From contig NZ_AZXF01000013.1 in the NCBI RefSeq assembly GCF_000515115.1, positions 88,109-152,108 on the forward strand: a stretch of DNA of 64,000 nt. The letters run 5' to 3'. A program made the translations under genes and the position numbers. The notes under the pieces are model-generated. The model made no database searches and was not told the origin of the DNA. It worked only from the letters and a program-made list of their open reading frames with translations. This document shows, one piece after another, positions 36,911 through 44,824 of this stretch. Within the stretch, counting starts at the first letter, position 1. Every line of letters begins with the position of its first letter. The DNA comes from Nocardiopsis sp. CNT312. GTDB taxonomy: Bacteria; Actinomycetota; Actinomycetes; Streptosporangiales; Streptosporangiaceae.

Positions 36911-37020
36911 GCCACCTCCGGTAGCTGAACGTAGTAGCGCGTGATCACCGATGCGCCGGTTTCAGGGTAACCCGTGCCCTCCCGTCGGGACAGGTTTTCC
37001 CCAGGCGATCGCCGCGCTGC
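36911..37020. repeat. Duplicated 110-bp leader block, copy 1
   Basis: About 95% identical to 37676-37784 with one indel. It includes the ribosome site (ggaggtgg in gene sense), an in-frame upstream stretch encoding ITR-YVQLPEVA, and the gatcgccgcgctgc end. It lies upstream of Uma2 copy 1. Confidence 0.9.
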
Positions 37021-37053
37021 CCGGGAGCTGGACGAGGCTCTGTTCGGGAGGAG

Positions 37054-37668
37054 TCAGGCCGGGAAGCCGGAGGTGTCCAGCGTGATGCCGAACGGCTCGG
37101 GCAGCTTCAGCGGCTCGCCGAAGAACACCTTCTCGACGTGCTTGTAGACGCCGCGCTCGGGCTCGGCGAACAGGGTCGCGGCCTCCTGGCCGGTGTCCGG
37201 GTCCCAGCGGTCCACTAGCAGGTACAGGGGGATCCCGGCGTGCGCGTAGCCCCACAGCTTGGCCTTGCGGTCCTTCTTTGCCGTGCTCGGCGAGGCCACC
37301 TCGACCACGAGGATCGCGTCGGCCGCCGGGTTCTCGGCGTCGGGATCGGGCGCGGACTCGGGCAGGACCATCAGATCCGGGATGTACACGCTGTCGGTCA
37401 CCGGGACCCGGATGTCCTGTGCCTGGTGGACCTCCGCCTCGGAGACGCGGCTGCCCGGGCGCAGGATCTCACGCATCAGCGCTTTGTTGACCAGCCACAC
37501 GATGTGGTTGTGGTCGTATTTAGGGGGCGTCATGATGACGATGTCGCCTTCGATGATCTCGGCCTGCCAGCCCTCGGGCAGGTCCAGTTCCTTCCAGGCA
37601 TGCAGCACGACGTCCCACCGGGACGGTACCGGGGTCACCGATCCGGTTTCCGCTTCCGCGATACTCAT
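37054..37668 (-). CDS. Uma2-family protein, tandem copy 2
   Basis: A 204-residue protein with the nuclease-fold triad YIPDLMVLP (Asp), ILVVEVASPSTAKKDRKAKLWGY (Glu, Lys). ATG at 37668 with ggaggtgg 9 bases ahead is the chosen start. The C-terminus PLYLLVDRWDPDTG and LPEPFGITLDTSGFPA nearly match copy 1, while residues 20-100 differ much more. It is divergent from birA. Its role is unknown. Confidence 0.83.
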   Translation of the reverse strand: MSIAEAETGSVTPVPSRWDVVLHAWKELDLPEGWQAEIIEGDIVIMTPPKYDHNHIVWLVNKALMREILRPGSRVSEAEVHQAQDIRVPVTDSVYIPDLMVLPESAPDPDAENPAADAILVVEVASPSTAKKDRKAKLWGYAHAGIPLYLLVDRWDPDTGQEAATLFAEPERGVYKHVEKVFFGEPLKLPEPFGITLDTSGFPA

Positions 37669-37675
37669 CTGCGGC

Positions 37676-37784
37676 GCCACCTCCGGTAGCTGAACGTAGC
37701 AGCGCGTGATCACCGATGCTCCGGTTTCAGGATAACCCGTGCCCCCCATCGGGACAGGTTTTCCCCAGGCGATCGCCGCGCTGC
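37676..37784. repeat. Duplicated leader block, copy 2
   Basis: A near-identical partner of 36911-37020, with about six differences. It stops 13 bp before the birA start and so also forms part of the birA upstream region. Confidence 0.9.
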
Positions 37785-37796
37785 TGTAATGGGGCC

Positions 37797-38660
37797 ATGA
37801 CCCCTGACACCGAGGACCTCCCGCGCCCACCGCTCGACACGGCGGCGCTCACCGCCGCGGTGGTCCGCCCCGGCGGGACGTGGCGCTCCGTCGAGGTACT
37901 GCCCGCCGTGGGCTCCACCAACACCGAACTCGCCGTCCGCGCCAGGGGCGGCGCCCCGCACGGCACCGTGCTGGCCACCGAGCACCAGACCGCCGGCAAG
38001 GGCCGCCTCGGCCGCGGCTTCACCACCCCCGACCGCGCCGCGCTCACCTTCTCCGTCCTGCTGCGCCCCCGCGCCCACCCCGACGCCCTCGGCTGGCTGA
38101 CGCTGCTCATGGGGGTGGCCGCCGTCAGGGCGATCTGCACGGAGACCGGGGTCGCCGCCGCGCTGAAGTGGCCCAACGACGTCATCGTCCCCGCGGGCTC
38201 CCGGCCCGGGACGGAGGCCGCCGACGGCAAGCTCGCCGGGATCCTCTCCGAGGCCGACTTCTCCGACACCCACGCCCCGGCCGTGGTCGTGGGCATGGGC
38301 CTCAACGTGTCCCAGACCCGCGCCGAACTCCCCGTGGACACCGCCGCGTCCCTGCGCGGAGAGGGGGCCGCCGCTCCGGACCGCACCGCCCTGCTCACCG
38401 CCGTCCTGGCCGGGTTCGGGGAGCTGTACACGGCGTGGAGCGAAGCCGGTGGCGACGCCGGGGCCTGCGGCCTGGCCGACGCCTACCGGGACCTGTGCAC
38501 CACCGTGGGCCGCCGGGTCCGCGTCCACCTGCCGGGGGGCTCGGTACTGGAGGGTACGGCCGCTGCCGTGGACACCCAGGCCCGGCTCGTGGTGCGCGGA
38601 CCGGTGGGTGAGCGGGTGCTGACCGTCGGCGACGTCGTGCACGTCCGCCCCGGAGAATGA
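37797..38660 (+). CDS. birA: Biotin--[acetyl-CoA carboxylase] ligase
   Basis: A 287-residue group I biotin protein ligase without the N-terminal repressor HTH. Biotin/ATP motifs are GSTNTE, QTAGKGRLGRGF (the GRGRxGR-type loop), LKWPNDVIV and GKLAGIL, and a small C-terminal SH3-like domain ends in VLTVGDVVHV. It would biotinylate Lys552 of the carboxylase alpha subunit. ATG at 37797 is used. With no HTH, it cannot repress transcription as the E. coli protein does. Confidence 0.94.
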   Translation: MTPDTEDLPRPPLDTAALTAAVVRPGGTWRSVEVLPAVGSTNTELAVRARGGAPHGTVLATEHQTAGKGRLGRGFTTPDRAALTFSVLLRPRAHPDALGWLTLLMGVAAVRAICTETGVAAALKWPNDVIVPAGSRPGTEAADGKLAGILSEADFSDTHAPAVVVGMGLNVSQTRAELPVDTAASLRGEGAAAPDRTALLTAVLAGFGELYTAWSEAGGDAGACGLADAYRDLCTTVGRRVRVHLPGGSVLEGTAAAVDTQARLVVRGPVGERVLTVGDVVHVRPGE

Positions 38661-38710
38661 CGACACCCGTATGCGTGCTGTTTCGGCTCCAGAACTCCCG
38701 ATTTACGAAA

Positions 38711-38725
38711 GATCATGACATGATC
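38711..38725. promoter_or_regulatory. 15-bp dyad upstream of the cyclase gene
   Basis: gatcatg-a-catgatc is a perfect inverted repeat in a locally AT-rich segment (38699-38740), between birA and the cyclase gene. It is operator-like. TAGGCT at 38823-38828 is a candidate -10 for the cyclase gene further down. Confidence 0.45.
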
Positions 38726-38913
38726 ATTGGTACAACGATCGGGAGTCGTGATCCCCGCCGCGTGGAGAGGTGTGCTCCCGTGATGGCCCGACGACCCCTC
38801 CTGTCAGGGGAGGCCGCGGGCGTAGGCTGGTGAGGAACAACCGCGCCGCACTGCCGACGCAGTGACGCAGTGCTCGTACCCCGTATTCACGGGGATGGTC
38901 TGAGAGAGAACGT

Positions 38914-39903
38914 ATGCCGTCGCGTCCCGACCCGAAAGCGATCGAGTCCGTCCTGCTCGGCGGTGAGCCGGTATACACCAAACGGCAGGCGATCGAACTC
39001 TCCGGCGCCGAACCCGAGATCGCGAGCCGTGTCTGGCGTGCCCTCGGCTTCCCCACCCAGGCCGACGACGCCGTCGTCTTCGCCGAGAGCGACGTCGAGG
39101 CGCTGCGCATCACCCACTCCCTTCTGCAGGAGGGGCTCCTGGACGAGCAGGGCGTGGTCCGCTTCGCCCGAGCCATGGGCCAGACCATGTCCCGCCTGGC
39201 CGACTGGCAGACCAGCATCCTCAGCACGCTCATGACCGACGACGGCGACTCCATCGGCAGCCCGCTCATGAACCAGGTCAAGGAGCTGCTGCCGGACGTC
39301 GAACGGCTGCTGCTGCACATCTGGCGGCGGCAGTTGGCCGCCTCCACCGCGCGCACCCTGACGGTGATGTCCAACCACACCGACACCGTCCCCAACTACT
39401 ACCCGCTCATCGTGGGCTTCGCCGACCTCGTCTCCTTCACCACGCTCAGCCGCGAACTGGACGAACTCGAACTCGCCGACGTCGTGGAGGGGTTCGAGGC
39501 CACCGCCGCCGACATCGTCGCCACCGGTGGGGGGCGGGTCGTCAAGACGCTCGGCGACGAGATCCTCTACGTCGCCGACTCCCCGGCCGAGGCCGCCGAC
39601 ATCGCCCTGCGCCTGGCCTCCGGGGTCACCACCCACGTGGAGGTGCCCGACGTCCGCGTCGGGGTGGCCTACGGTCCCGTGCTCACCCTGCACGGCGACG
39701 TGTTCGGCACCACCGTGAACCGCTCCAGCCGCCTGACCTCCTTCGCCCGGCCCGGCACCGTCCTCATCGACGACGCCCTCGCCGAGCGCCTCCAAGGCCA
39801 GGAGGGCATCCAGGTGGTGCAGGTGCGCGCCCGCCACGCCCACGGCCTGGGGCTCATCCAGCCCTACGCGCTGCGCCGCAGCTTCGAGCCCGGCGGGGCG
39901 TGA
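38914..39903 (+). CDS. Class III adenylate/guanylate cyclase with autoinhibitory-type N-domain
   Basis: A 329-residue soluble protein. The C-terminal class III cyclase domain (about 155-320) keeps both metal-binding Asp (D171 in GFADLVSFT, D215 in LGDEILYV) and the GVAYGPVL/VNRSSRLTSFARPG region. The N-terminal about 150 helical residues match the pH-responsive regulatory domain of Rv1264/Rv2212-type mycobacterial cyclases. The residue at the purine-specifying position after KTLGDE was not resolved, so cAMP is likely but not proven. A CRP-type palindrome lies 0.9 kb downstream. Confidence 0.85.
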   Translation: MPSRPDPKAIESVLLGGEPVYTKRQAIELSGAEPEIASRVWRALGFPTQADDAVVFAESDVEALRITHSLLQEGLLDEQGVVRFARAMGQTMSRLADWQTSILSTLMTDDGDSIGSPLMNQVKELLPDVERLLLHIWRRQLAASTARTLTVMSNHTDTVPNYYPLIVGFADLVSFTTLSRELDELELADVVEGFEATAADIVATGGGRVVKTLGDEILYVADSPAEAADIALRLASGVTTHVEVPDVRVGVAYGPVLTLHGDVFGTTVNRSSRLTSFARPGTVLIDDALAERLQGQEGIQVVQVRARHAHGLGLIQPYALRRSFEPGGA

Positions 39904-39991
39904 GCCGGGCGGGAAAGCCCTGCCGCGCGGGCGATCGCGGATAGGGTCGGGTGGTACCGAACCGGCCCGCGAACGTTGAGGTGGTGATCCA

Positions 39992-40630
39992 GTGCCCGGC
40001 ACCCCGAACCCGGTGGAGCGGCTGCGCACCTCGGGGCTCTTCAGCCTGGAGGGCGTCGAGGCCGACGTCGAGAACAACGTCTGGATCGTGGGCGACGCGC
40101 GGAGCGCGATCGTGATCGATGCCGCCCACGACCACGAGCGGATCGCGCGGGGGCTGGGCGACCGCGAGCTCATGGCGATCGTGTGCACCCACGCCCACAA
40201 CGACCACGTGAACGCGGCGGTGGCGCTCGCTGAGCTGACGTCCTCCCCGATCCTGCTGCACCCCGACGACGCCGAACTGTGGGAGCGGGTCCACCCCGAC
40301 CGCGAACCGGACGCGCCGCTGCTGCACGGCGAGACCCTCGTCGCCGGGGACCTGGAGCTCCGAATTCTGCACACGCCGGGCCACACCCCCGGCGGGGTGT
40401 GCCTGCACGCGGCGGAACCGGGGGTGCTGTTCAGCGGTGACACCCTGTTCCCGGGCGGGCCGGGTGCGACCGGTCAGCCCTTCTCGGACTTCCCGACCGT
40501 CATCGCCTCGATCCGCGACCACCTGGTGGGCCTGTTGCCGGAGACCGTGGTGCACCCCGGCCACGGGGAGTCCACGACGATCGCTGAGGCCGCCGAGTAC
40601 CTGGACGAGTGGGCTAAGCGCGGGTTCTGA
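39992..40630 (+). CDS. MBL-fold metallo-hydrolase (glyoxalase II-like)
   Basis: A 212-residue metallo-beta-lactamase-fold protein with complete metal ligands: THAHNDH, TPGHTPGG, SGDTLF (bridging Asp) and HPGHGESTT. The size and motifs fit hydroxyacylglutathione-hydrolase-like enzymes that act on thioesters in thiol-based detoxification; in a mycothiol organism the natural substrate may be a mycothiol ester, which is inference. GTG at 39992 follows gaggtggtg. TAGGGT at 39942-39947 is a plausible -10. Confidence 0.88.
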   Translation: MPGTPNPVERLRTSGLFSLEGVEADVENNVWIVGDARSAIVIDAAHDHERIARGLGDRELMAIVCTHAHNDHVNAAVALAELTSSPILLHPDDAELWERVHPDREPDAPLLHGETLVAGDLELRILHTPGHTPGGVCLHAAEPGVLFSGDTLFPGGPGATGQPFSDFPTVIASIRDHLVGLLPETVVHPGHGESTTIAEAAEYLDEWAKRGF

Positions 40631-40635
40631 CCCGC

Positions 40636-40692
40636 GAGCCCTGCGCTGGAGCAGGGGTCAGGTAGCCGAGCCCTGCACTGGTGCAGGGCTCG
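40636..40692 (+). terminator. Tandem terminator hairpins after the MBL gene
   Basis: Two related hairpins: an imperfect gagccctgc...gcaggggtc (40636-40659) and a 12-bp cgagccctgcac / gtgcagggctcg (40667-40692), followed by gcgctgtttt. Confidence 0.85.
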
Positions 40693-41022
40693 CGCTGTTT
40701 TCCGGGAGTGGAGGGCGTACCGGATGCCCTGAGGGGCTTTGTGGGTCGGTGAAACCCTTGCCGTTTTTCGCCGGGTCTGACCTGCGGTGATGCACCCCTT
40801 CTGCACGCAACCGGTCTCTAGGACTCTCGATGGTACGTGACGCGCGTCACATTTCACTTCTGCAAGCCTGTGTCCTGCGCAAACGCCGTGCACGCAAACC
40901 CGGGTTCTCGTGACCGAACCGGATTCGGTGTACACGCCCCGCTGACCGCGCGGGATCTCCGTGCGCCCAGTGTGCCACGGGCACCCCGCCCCTGCCTTCC
41001 CCTCTGTTCCGGGAAAGCGGGT
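40693..41022. other. Gene-free stretch left of the AbiE module
   Basis: A 330-bp gap between the MBL terminator and the AbiEii stop. It holds a CRP-type palindrome (separate entry). No convincing coding sequence is present: the open frame from 40837 lacks a ribosome site and protein-like composition. Confidence 0.5.
40836..40851. promoter_or_regulatory. CRP/FNR-family binding-site candidate
   Basis: cgtgacgcgcgtcaca fits the actinobacterial CRP consensus TGTGA-N6-TCACA at 9 of 10 specified bases and contains the 14-bp perfect palindrome gtgacgcgcgtcac. No gene begins nearby on either strand, so its target is unknown. Confidence 0.5.
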
Positions 41023-41922
41023 TCACCTCGTCAGCGTCCACGTGGCTGCCTGGGGTTCCCAAGTACCTGAGGCAGTCCCCTGGAACAGCGGATCAAGGAA
41101 CGGAGAGACAACATCGAGTGCCTGGTCCAGTGTGCGGGCAGGCAAAGCCAGGGCTCGCGCTGATTCAGTGGCGTAGCCGGGCTCCCACAGGCCGCGATCG
41201 GGAACGGAGAACCGAAGGGGAAGTGGCAATCCTCTGCGCTCGGCCTCGGATCGCAGAGCATCGTGTTGCAGGGCTGCGGGCAGGCGTGCCCGGCTGATGA
41301 CAGAGACCAGATCGACGAGGTCCTTGAAACGAGTGGAGGGCCGACGTTCGGGGCCGTGTCGTTCGAGAATGGCGCAGGTCTTGTCGGCGATGTGGTCGAC
41401 CAAAGGATAGACCCGGTAACCGGTGCGCTCCAGGCCGGGAACGTCAACCGTGGGCAGAGGCGGGACGACTTCGGCGCTGCCGGTCATGCGGATGTTCTCG
41501 GCTACGACGTCCACATGGAACTTGGTCCACACGGTGGCCCCCAGACGGGCGGTGACTGGAATGCGCACCCCGTTGGCACCATCGGAGATGAGTGTTGATC
41601 GGCTGGTTTCGAAGCGGAACCAGTCCCCGAGGTCCTGTACGGCTGCCTCGCGTAGGTCCCGCTCGGCTGCCTCACGGCTAGTGTCTCGGTAGATATCGAT
41701 ATCTACGGTACGTCGTACTGCTAGTTCACGTGCGAGAAGTGCGGTCGCCCCTTTGACGATCCACTCGTTGTCGATGAGGTAGAGCCGGGCGAGAAGCCGG
41801 TCGTAGGCGAACTGGCGCTGCAACTCTGGCAGGGGCCACGGGCCTTTGGGTCGTGCGCTAGAGCGCAAACGGTCGGTGAGAGCACGACGGAACGCGGCGG
41901 GTGTCTTATAAGGCAGGGTCAT
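41023..41922 (-). CDS. AbiEii-type nucleotidyltransferase toxin
   Basis: A 299-residue AbiEii/AbiGii-family protein. The nucleotidyltransferase signature KGATALLAR (57-65) followed by TVDIDIY (DxD, 74/76), and DKTCAIL with STRFKDLVDL further on, are intact. These are type IV toxin-antitoxin toxins linked to abortive phage defence. It overlaps the antitoxin gene by 4 bases (ATGA). The region looks less GC-rich than neighbouring housekeeping genes, hinting at recent gain. Confidence 0.87.
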   Translation of the reverse strand: MTLPYKTPAAFRRALTDRLRSSARPKGPWPLPELQRQFAYDRLLARLYLIDNEWIVKGATALLARELAVRRTVDIDIYRDTSREAAERDLREAAVQDLGDWFRFETSRSTLISDGANGVRIPVTARLGATVWTKFHVDVVAENIRMTGSAEVVPPLPTVDVPGLERTGYRVYPLVDHIADKTCAILERHGPERRPSTRFKDLVDLVSVISRARLPAALQHDALRSEAERRGLPLPLRFSVPDRGLWEPGYATESARALALPARTLDQALDVVSPFLDPLFQGTASGTWEPQAATWTLTR

Positions 41923-42620
41923 GGTGGTGCGGTGCTTGTTTCCGTTTCGGAGATCTGGCTGAGCCAGTGGTTTCGTTCGGGAGCGGTGGTCAGGTCGAGG
42001 AGCCAGCGCAGTAGGGCCACCCCGTCACCGCGGCGCAGGCCGAAACGCCCGGCGTGGCCGGCGAGAGACCGGGCCATCGTGGAAGGACGGCTGTGCCCGT
42101 CTCGCAGCGCTTCGGCTAGGACGTGGCCGACCGCGCCGGGGTCTTCGCGAGCGGACAGCAGGTCGGAGACGATGCGCGGTGGCCGGGTCACCAGAAGACC
42201 GTTCAGGGTGGTCCACTCGGCATCGGCGAGGTGGCCGCGGTGCAGGCGCAGGTCGGGCCGCCGGGACTGTCGACGTCCGGGCAGGGTGAACTCGTGGATG
42301 TCGGCGGGCAGGTGTCCGAGTCCGTAGAGCGCTGCGGCCGACCGGTGGGAGACGACGCCGTCGGCGGGTCTTCGTTCCCAGACTGGGGCGTCGGGCGAGA
42401 GCTGTAGCCAGGCTGCGCGCAGTTCCAGGTGCTCCGGGGCGGGGGCGCCCCTCATCCGGTAGACGCCGTGGGCCACACGCTCGACAGTGGCCCCCTTCGA
42501 AGAGAGGCGGGCGAGGGTGCTCCAGGCCATCCCGGTGGCTTCGGCTTGGCGGCGGGTGAACAGCCCTCCCTGTTCCTCAGCGAGGTCGGTGAGGGCTACC
42601 ATGCTCGTCATGAGAACCAT
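41919..42620 (-). CDS. AbiEi-type antitoxin/repressor
   Basis: A 233-residue protein with an N-terminal winged-helix (about 10-60: GGLFTRRQAEATGMAWSTL, VERVAHGVYRM) and an AbiEi_4-like C-terminal domain. AbiEi proteins neutralise AbiEii and repress their own operon by binding inverted repeats; such repeats lie directly upstream. Three in-frame ATG codons (42620, 42611, 42602) could start translation. TATAGA lies 12-17 bp upstream of the first, so the mRNA may be nearly leaderless. Confidence 0.85.
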   Translation of the reverse strand: MVLMTSMVALTDLAEEQGGLFTRRQAEATGMAWSTLARLSSKGATVERVAHGVYRMRGAPAPEHLELRAAWLQLSPDAPVWERRPADGVVSHRSAAALYGLGHLPADIHEFTLPGRRQSRRPDLRLHRGHLADAEWTTLNGLLVTRPPRIVSDLLSAREDPGAVGHVLAEALRDGHSRPSTMARSLAGHAGRFGLRRGDGVALLRWLLDLTTAPERNHWLSQISETETSTAPP

Positions 42621-42629
42621 GTCTGCATT

Positions 42630-42649
42630 CTATAGCGATAGCGCTATAG
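42630..42649. promoter_or_regulatory. AbiE operator-like inverted repeat
   Basis: ctatagcg-atag-cgctatag, a perfect 8-bp inverted repeat abutting the antitoxin start. It overlaps a -10-like TATAGA in minus-strand sense, the expected position for AbiEi autorepression. Confidence 0.65.
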
Positions 42650-42712
42650 AACGCAGCGCTCATTCTGGATCGATGCTGCAAAGTAGCTGTGTCCGCTATA
42701 GATCGCAGTGCT
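42643..42712. repeat. 18-bp direct repeat flanking the AbiE promoter
   Basis: gctatagaacgcagcgct (42643-42660) recurs as gctatagatcgcagtgct (42695-42712), a 16/18 match 52 bp away. The first overlaps the inverted repeat, suggesting cooperative binding sites. Confidence 0.6.
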
Positions 42713-42760
42713 TGCCAGGCGAGATTCCGATCTCTCCTCTGATCAAGCTGTGTGCCGGGG

Positions 42761-43063
42761 TTACACGGTGGTGCGGAGGGTGTTGATGAGGCGGGCGATC
42801 TCGGCGGCCTCCTGGTCGGCGTCGATGCTGAGGGCGAGCCGGCGGACTTGGTCCAGGGCGATGAGCAGGTTGGTGGAGAGCATTGGCGGGGGCGGGGTGC
42901 TCCAGAGCGTGGGGACGGGGCGGGCCAGGTCGGGGCGCAGGCGGAGGAGGGCGCGCACGGCCCGGTCCAGTTCGGAGAGGTCACCGGGGCCAGTGGCGGC
43001 CGGTACCGACCGCCGGACGCGGCGGGGGAGCGGTGGGCGCTCCTGCTGGGACGTGGGGAACAC
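42761..43063 (-). CDS. Small protein of unknown function
   Basis: A 100-residue protein, Arg/Pro-rich at the N-terminus and helical after residue 30 (LSELDRAVRALLRLRPDLAR, then ALDQVRRLALSIDADQEAAEIARLINTL). No family is recognised. GTG at 43063 follows aggag by 7 bases. It lies 32 bp downstream of a second small gene in the same direction. Both diverge from the Scr1-type regulator gene, a neighbourhood seen often around XRE-DUF397 pairs in actinomycetes. It is probably expressed with its partner. Confidence 0.55.
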   Translation of the reverse strand: MFPTSQQERPPLPRRVRRSVPAATGPGDLSELDRAVRALLRLRPDLARPVPTLWSTPPPPMLSTNLLIALDQVRRLALSIDADQEAAEIARLINTLRTTV

Positions 43064-43095
43064 GGGCGACTCCTGTCTGTTCGTGTCGGGCGGGC

Positions 43096-43422
43096 CTACG
43101 ACGCTTCGCGCGGGCTGGGGCAGGGTGCGTGCGGCGTCGGCGTGATCGAGGCCCACGCGCATCCCCGCACCGGGCAGTGCCAGTACGAGTGCGGGCGGGT
43201 GCGCGCGATGACCGCTTGGGCCTGGCGAATCCGGGCGTCGAGACCGTCCGGGGTGGTGTCGGTCAGCGGCGTGACGTCGGCATCGCCCTGGTAGAGGGCG
43301 ATGTAGTGGCCTTCCACCGCTCCCCACAGGACCAGCCACAGCGGTCGGTGGTGCGCGTGGAGCCTCCGGGCGGCTAGGTACCCCGCCTCGTCGTCGCCCG
43401 CGTGCCGTGCCACCGCGCCCAC
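43096..43422 (-). CDS. Small protein of unknown function with CxxxxC motif
   Basis: A 108-residue protein: a His-rich N-terminal helix, a hydrophobic WLVLWGAVEGHYIALYQGD beta-like core, a helical segment and a C-terminal CPVRGCAWAS with two Cys. GTG at 43422 follows ggagag. No family is recognised. It is co-directional with the next small gene and divergent from the XRE gene, sharing a 143-bp promoter region. Confidence 0.55.
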   Translation of the reverse strand: MGAVARHAGDDEAGYLAARRLHAHHRPLWLVLWGAVEGHYIALYQGDADVTPLTDTTPDGLDARIRQAQAVIARTRPHSYWHCPVRGCAWASITPTPHAPCPSPREAS

Positions 43423-43565
43423 CGCTCTCCGCTCGTGTCCGGGTCCACCGGGGCGGCCGACCCGTCTGAACCCAGCATGTGGCCCCGGGTGGGGGTCCCT
43501 CCACCGTCCGAGAAGTTTCGGCAAACACCTGATGCGCTGAGGAATCCCGGCGTAACCTCTTGCGC

Positions 43566-44327
43566 ATGGCGGAACCCCCTTTCCTCGATGTGCTCACCAA
43601 GTTCCGGGAGCTGAACGGGTTTTCCCAGAAACAGCTCGCCGCGCGCGTCAACGCTTCGGTCGCGGCGGTTTCCCGGTGGACGAACGGGCACGCGATGCCC
43701 AAGCTCTCCATGGCGGAAACGCTGGATGCCGAGTTGGGCGCGGAGGGGAGGCTGCTGGCGGCCTGGCGCGAGGCCACATCAGGAACCACACTGCCGGAGT
43801 GGGCGCGGTCGCTTGCCGGTATCGAGGCGGAAGCGCGCACGGTGCAGGTCGTGTCACCGGTGGTCGTTCCTGGCTACCTTCAGAGTTCCCTGTACGCGGC
43901 GGCAGTGTTCCGATCCGGTTGGCCCCTGGCCTCCGATGAGGAGATTGCTCGACTCACCAAGCTGCGCACGGAACGCCTCGACCATCTGCCCCGGCTGCGG
44001 GTGACAGCGGTATTCCCAGTGACGGCACTGACCGGGATGGATGAGGAGGTCAGGAGGGATCAGGTGGCCCGCCTGCTGGATCTCGCTGGTTCAGGCCGGG
44101 TGGCAGTGCATCTTGTTCCGGAAGGCTCGATTCTGACCGACCCCGTGGCGCCGATGATGGTGTTCCGGCTGAACTCTGGGGAACTGGTGATTACCAGCGA
44201 CAACCCTGACGGTAACGTCATCCACGCGACTCACACTCATGAGCGGTTGTCTGCACTCGTCACTGGGGCGCTGGCGGTCGCGCTCCCGGCCCGACACTCC
44301 CTCGAAGCGTTGAAGGAACTCGCATGA
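43566..44327 (+). CDS. Scr1-family XRE antitoxin-like transcriptional regulator
   Basis: A 253-residue protein with an N-terminal XRE HTH (about 10-65, FSQKQLAARVNASVAAVSRWTNG) and a DUF5753-type domain (VPGYLQSSLYAAAVFR, LMVFRL-like C-terminal sheets). This class is paired with DUF397 proteins across actinomycetes and is called an antitoxin-like regulator. TAACCT at 43553-43558 lies 7 bp ahead of ATG 43566, so the mRNA is probably leaderless; TTG at 43560 is less likely. It overlaps the DUF397 gene by 4 bases. Confidence 0.88.
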   Translation: MAEPPFLDVLTKFRELNGFSQKQLAARVNASVAAVSRWTNGHAMPKLSMAETLDAELGAEGRLLAAWREATSGTTLPEWARSLAGIEAEARTVQVVSPVVVPGYLQSSLYAAAVFRSGWPLASDEEIARLTKLRTERLDHLPRLRVTAVFPVTALTGMDEEVRRDQVARLLDLAGSGRVAVHLVPEGSILTDPVAPMMVFRLNSGELVITSDNPDGNVIHATHTHERLSALVTGALAVALPARHSLEALKELA

Positions 44328-44491
44328 ACGACTGGCACAAGAGCAGCTACAGCCCTAATGGGTCCAACTGTGTCGAGGTTGCCGAGGGCGTCACCACGGC
44401 GGTGCGGGACACGCAGAACCGCGAGCTGGGACACCTGGAGTTCGCGGCCGGGGAGTGGCTCGCGCTCGTGGACTCCCTCAAGACCTGCTGA
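44324..44491 (+). CDS. DUF397 protein
   Basis: A 55-residue DUF397 member with the hallmarks WHKSSYS, NCVEVA, VRDTQNRE and FAAGEWLAL. It is coupled to the Scr1-type regulator (ATGA overlap). DUF397 proteins are often present in many copies per genome next to such regulators, and a toxin-like or development-related role has been suggested. A strong terminator follows. Confidence 0.92.
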   Translation: MNDWHKSSYSPNGSNCVEVAEGVTTAVRDTQNRELGHLEFAAGEWLALVDSLKTC

Positions 44492-44502
44492 CAGCACGAG
44501 GA

Positions 44503-44537
44503 GGGGCGGTGCCACCGGTGGTGGTGCCGCCCCTTTT
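44503..44537 (+). terminator. Intrinsic terminator after DUF397
   Basis: A stem ggggcggtgccac / gtggtgccgcccc followed by tttt, one of the few T-run terminators in the window. Confidence 0.85.
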
Positions 44538-44824
44538 GTGTGCGAGGTGGGGGTGTGCAAATGATTTCAATTCGGACCAAGGGGATAGTTCTGACTCGGG
44601 AGTGAAAAGGGCTTCTCCCTTTCTGTTAACCGCGCTGAGCTGGGATGATGTCCGTCGGGGAGAACTTTTTCTCCCTGACTTCGCAGAAAAGTGCGACACC
44701 ACGCCCCGCGTGCCCTAATCTTCTTTGCGAAAGCCCAACTGCATACGACGAAGACCCCGCGACGGTAGACAACCGGCCGGGGTCGTGGTCAGCAAGACAC
44801 ACCTTGAAGCAAAGGATTGCCGAC
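44538..44824. other. Low-GC gap with small hairpins
   Basis: A comparatively AT-rich 287-bp gap with three short stems: aaaggg/ccctttc (about 44603-44620), gggagaa/tttctccc (about 44659-44677) and gacccc/ggggtc (about 44753-44785). It has no gene. It probably holds the promoter of the following gene. Confidence 0.45.

Noticed and set aside
40837..41070. Small open frame after the CRP-type site
   Set aside because: No ribosome site, runs into the AbiEii 3' end, and composition is not protein-like.
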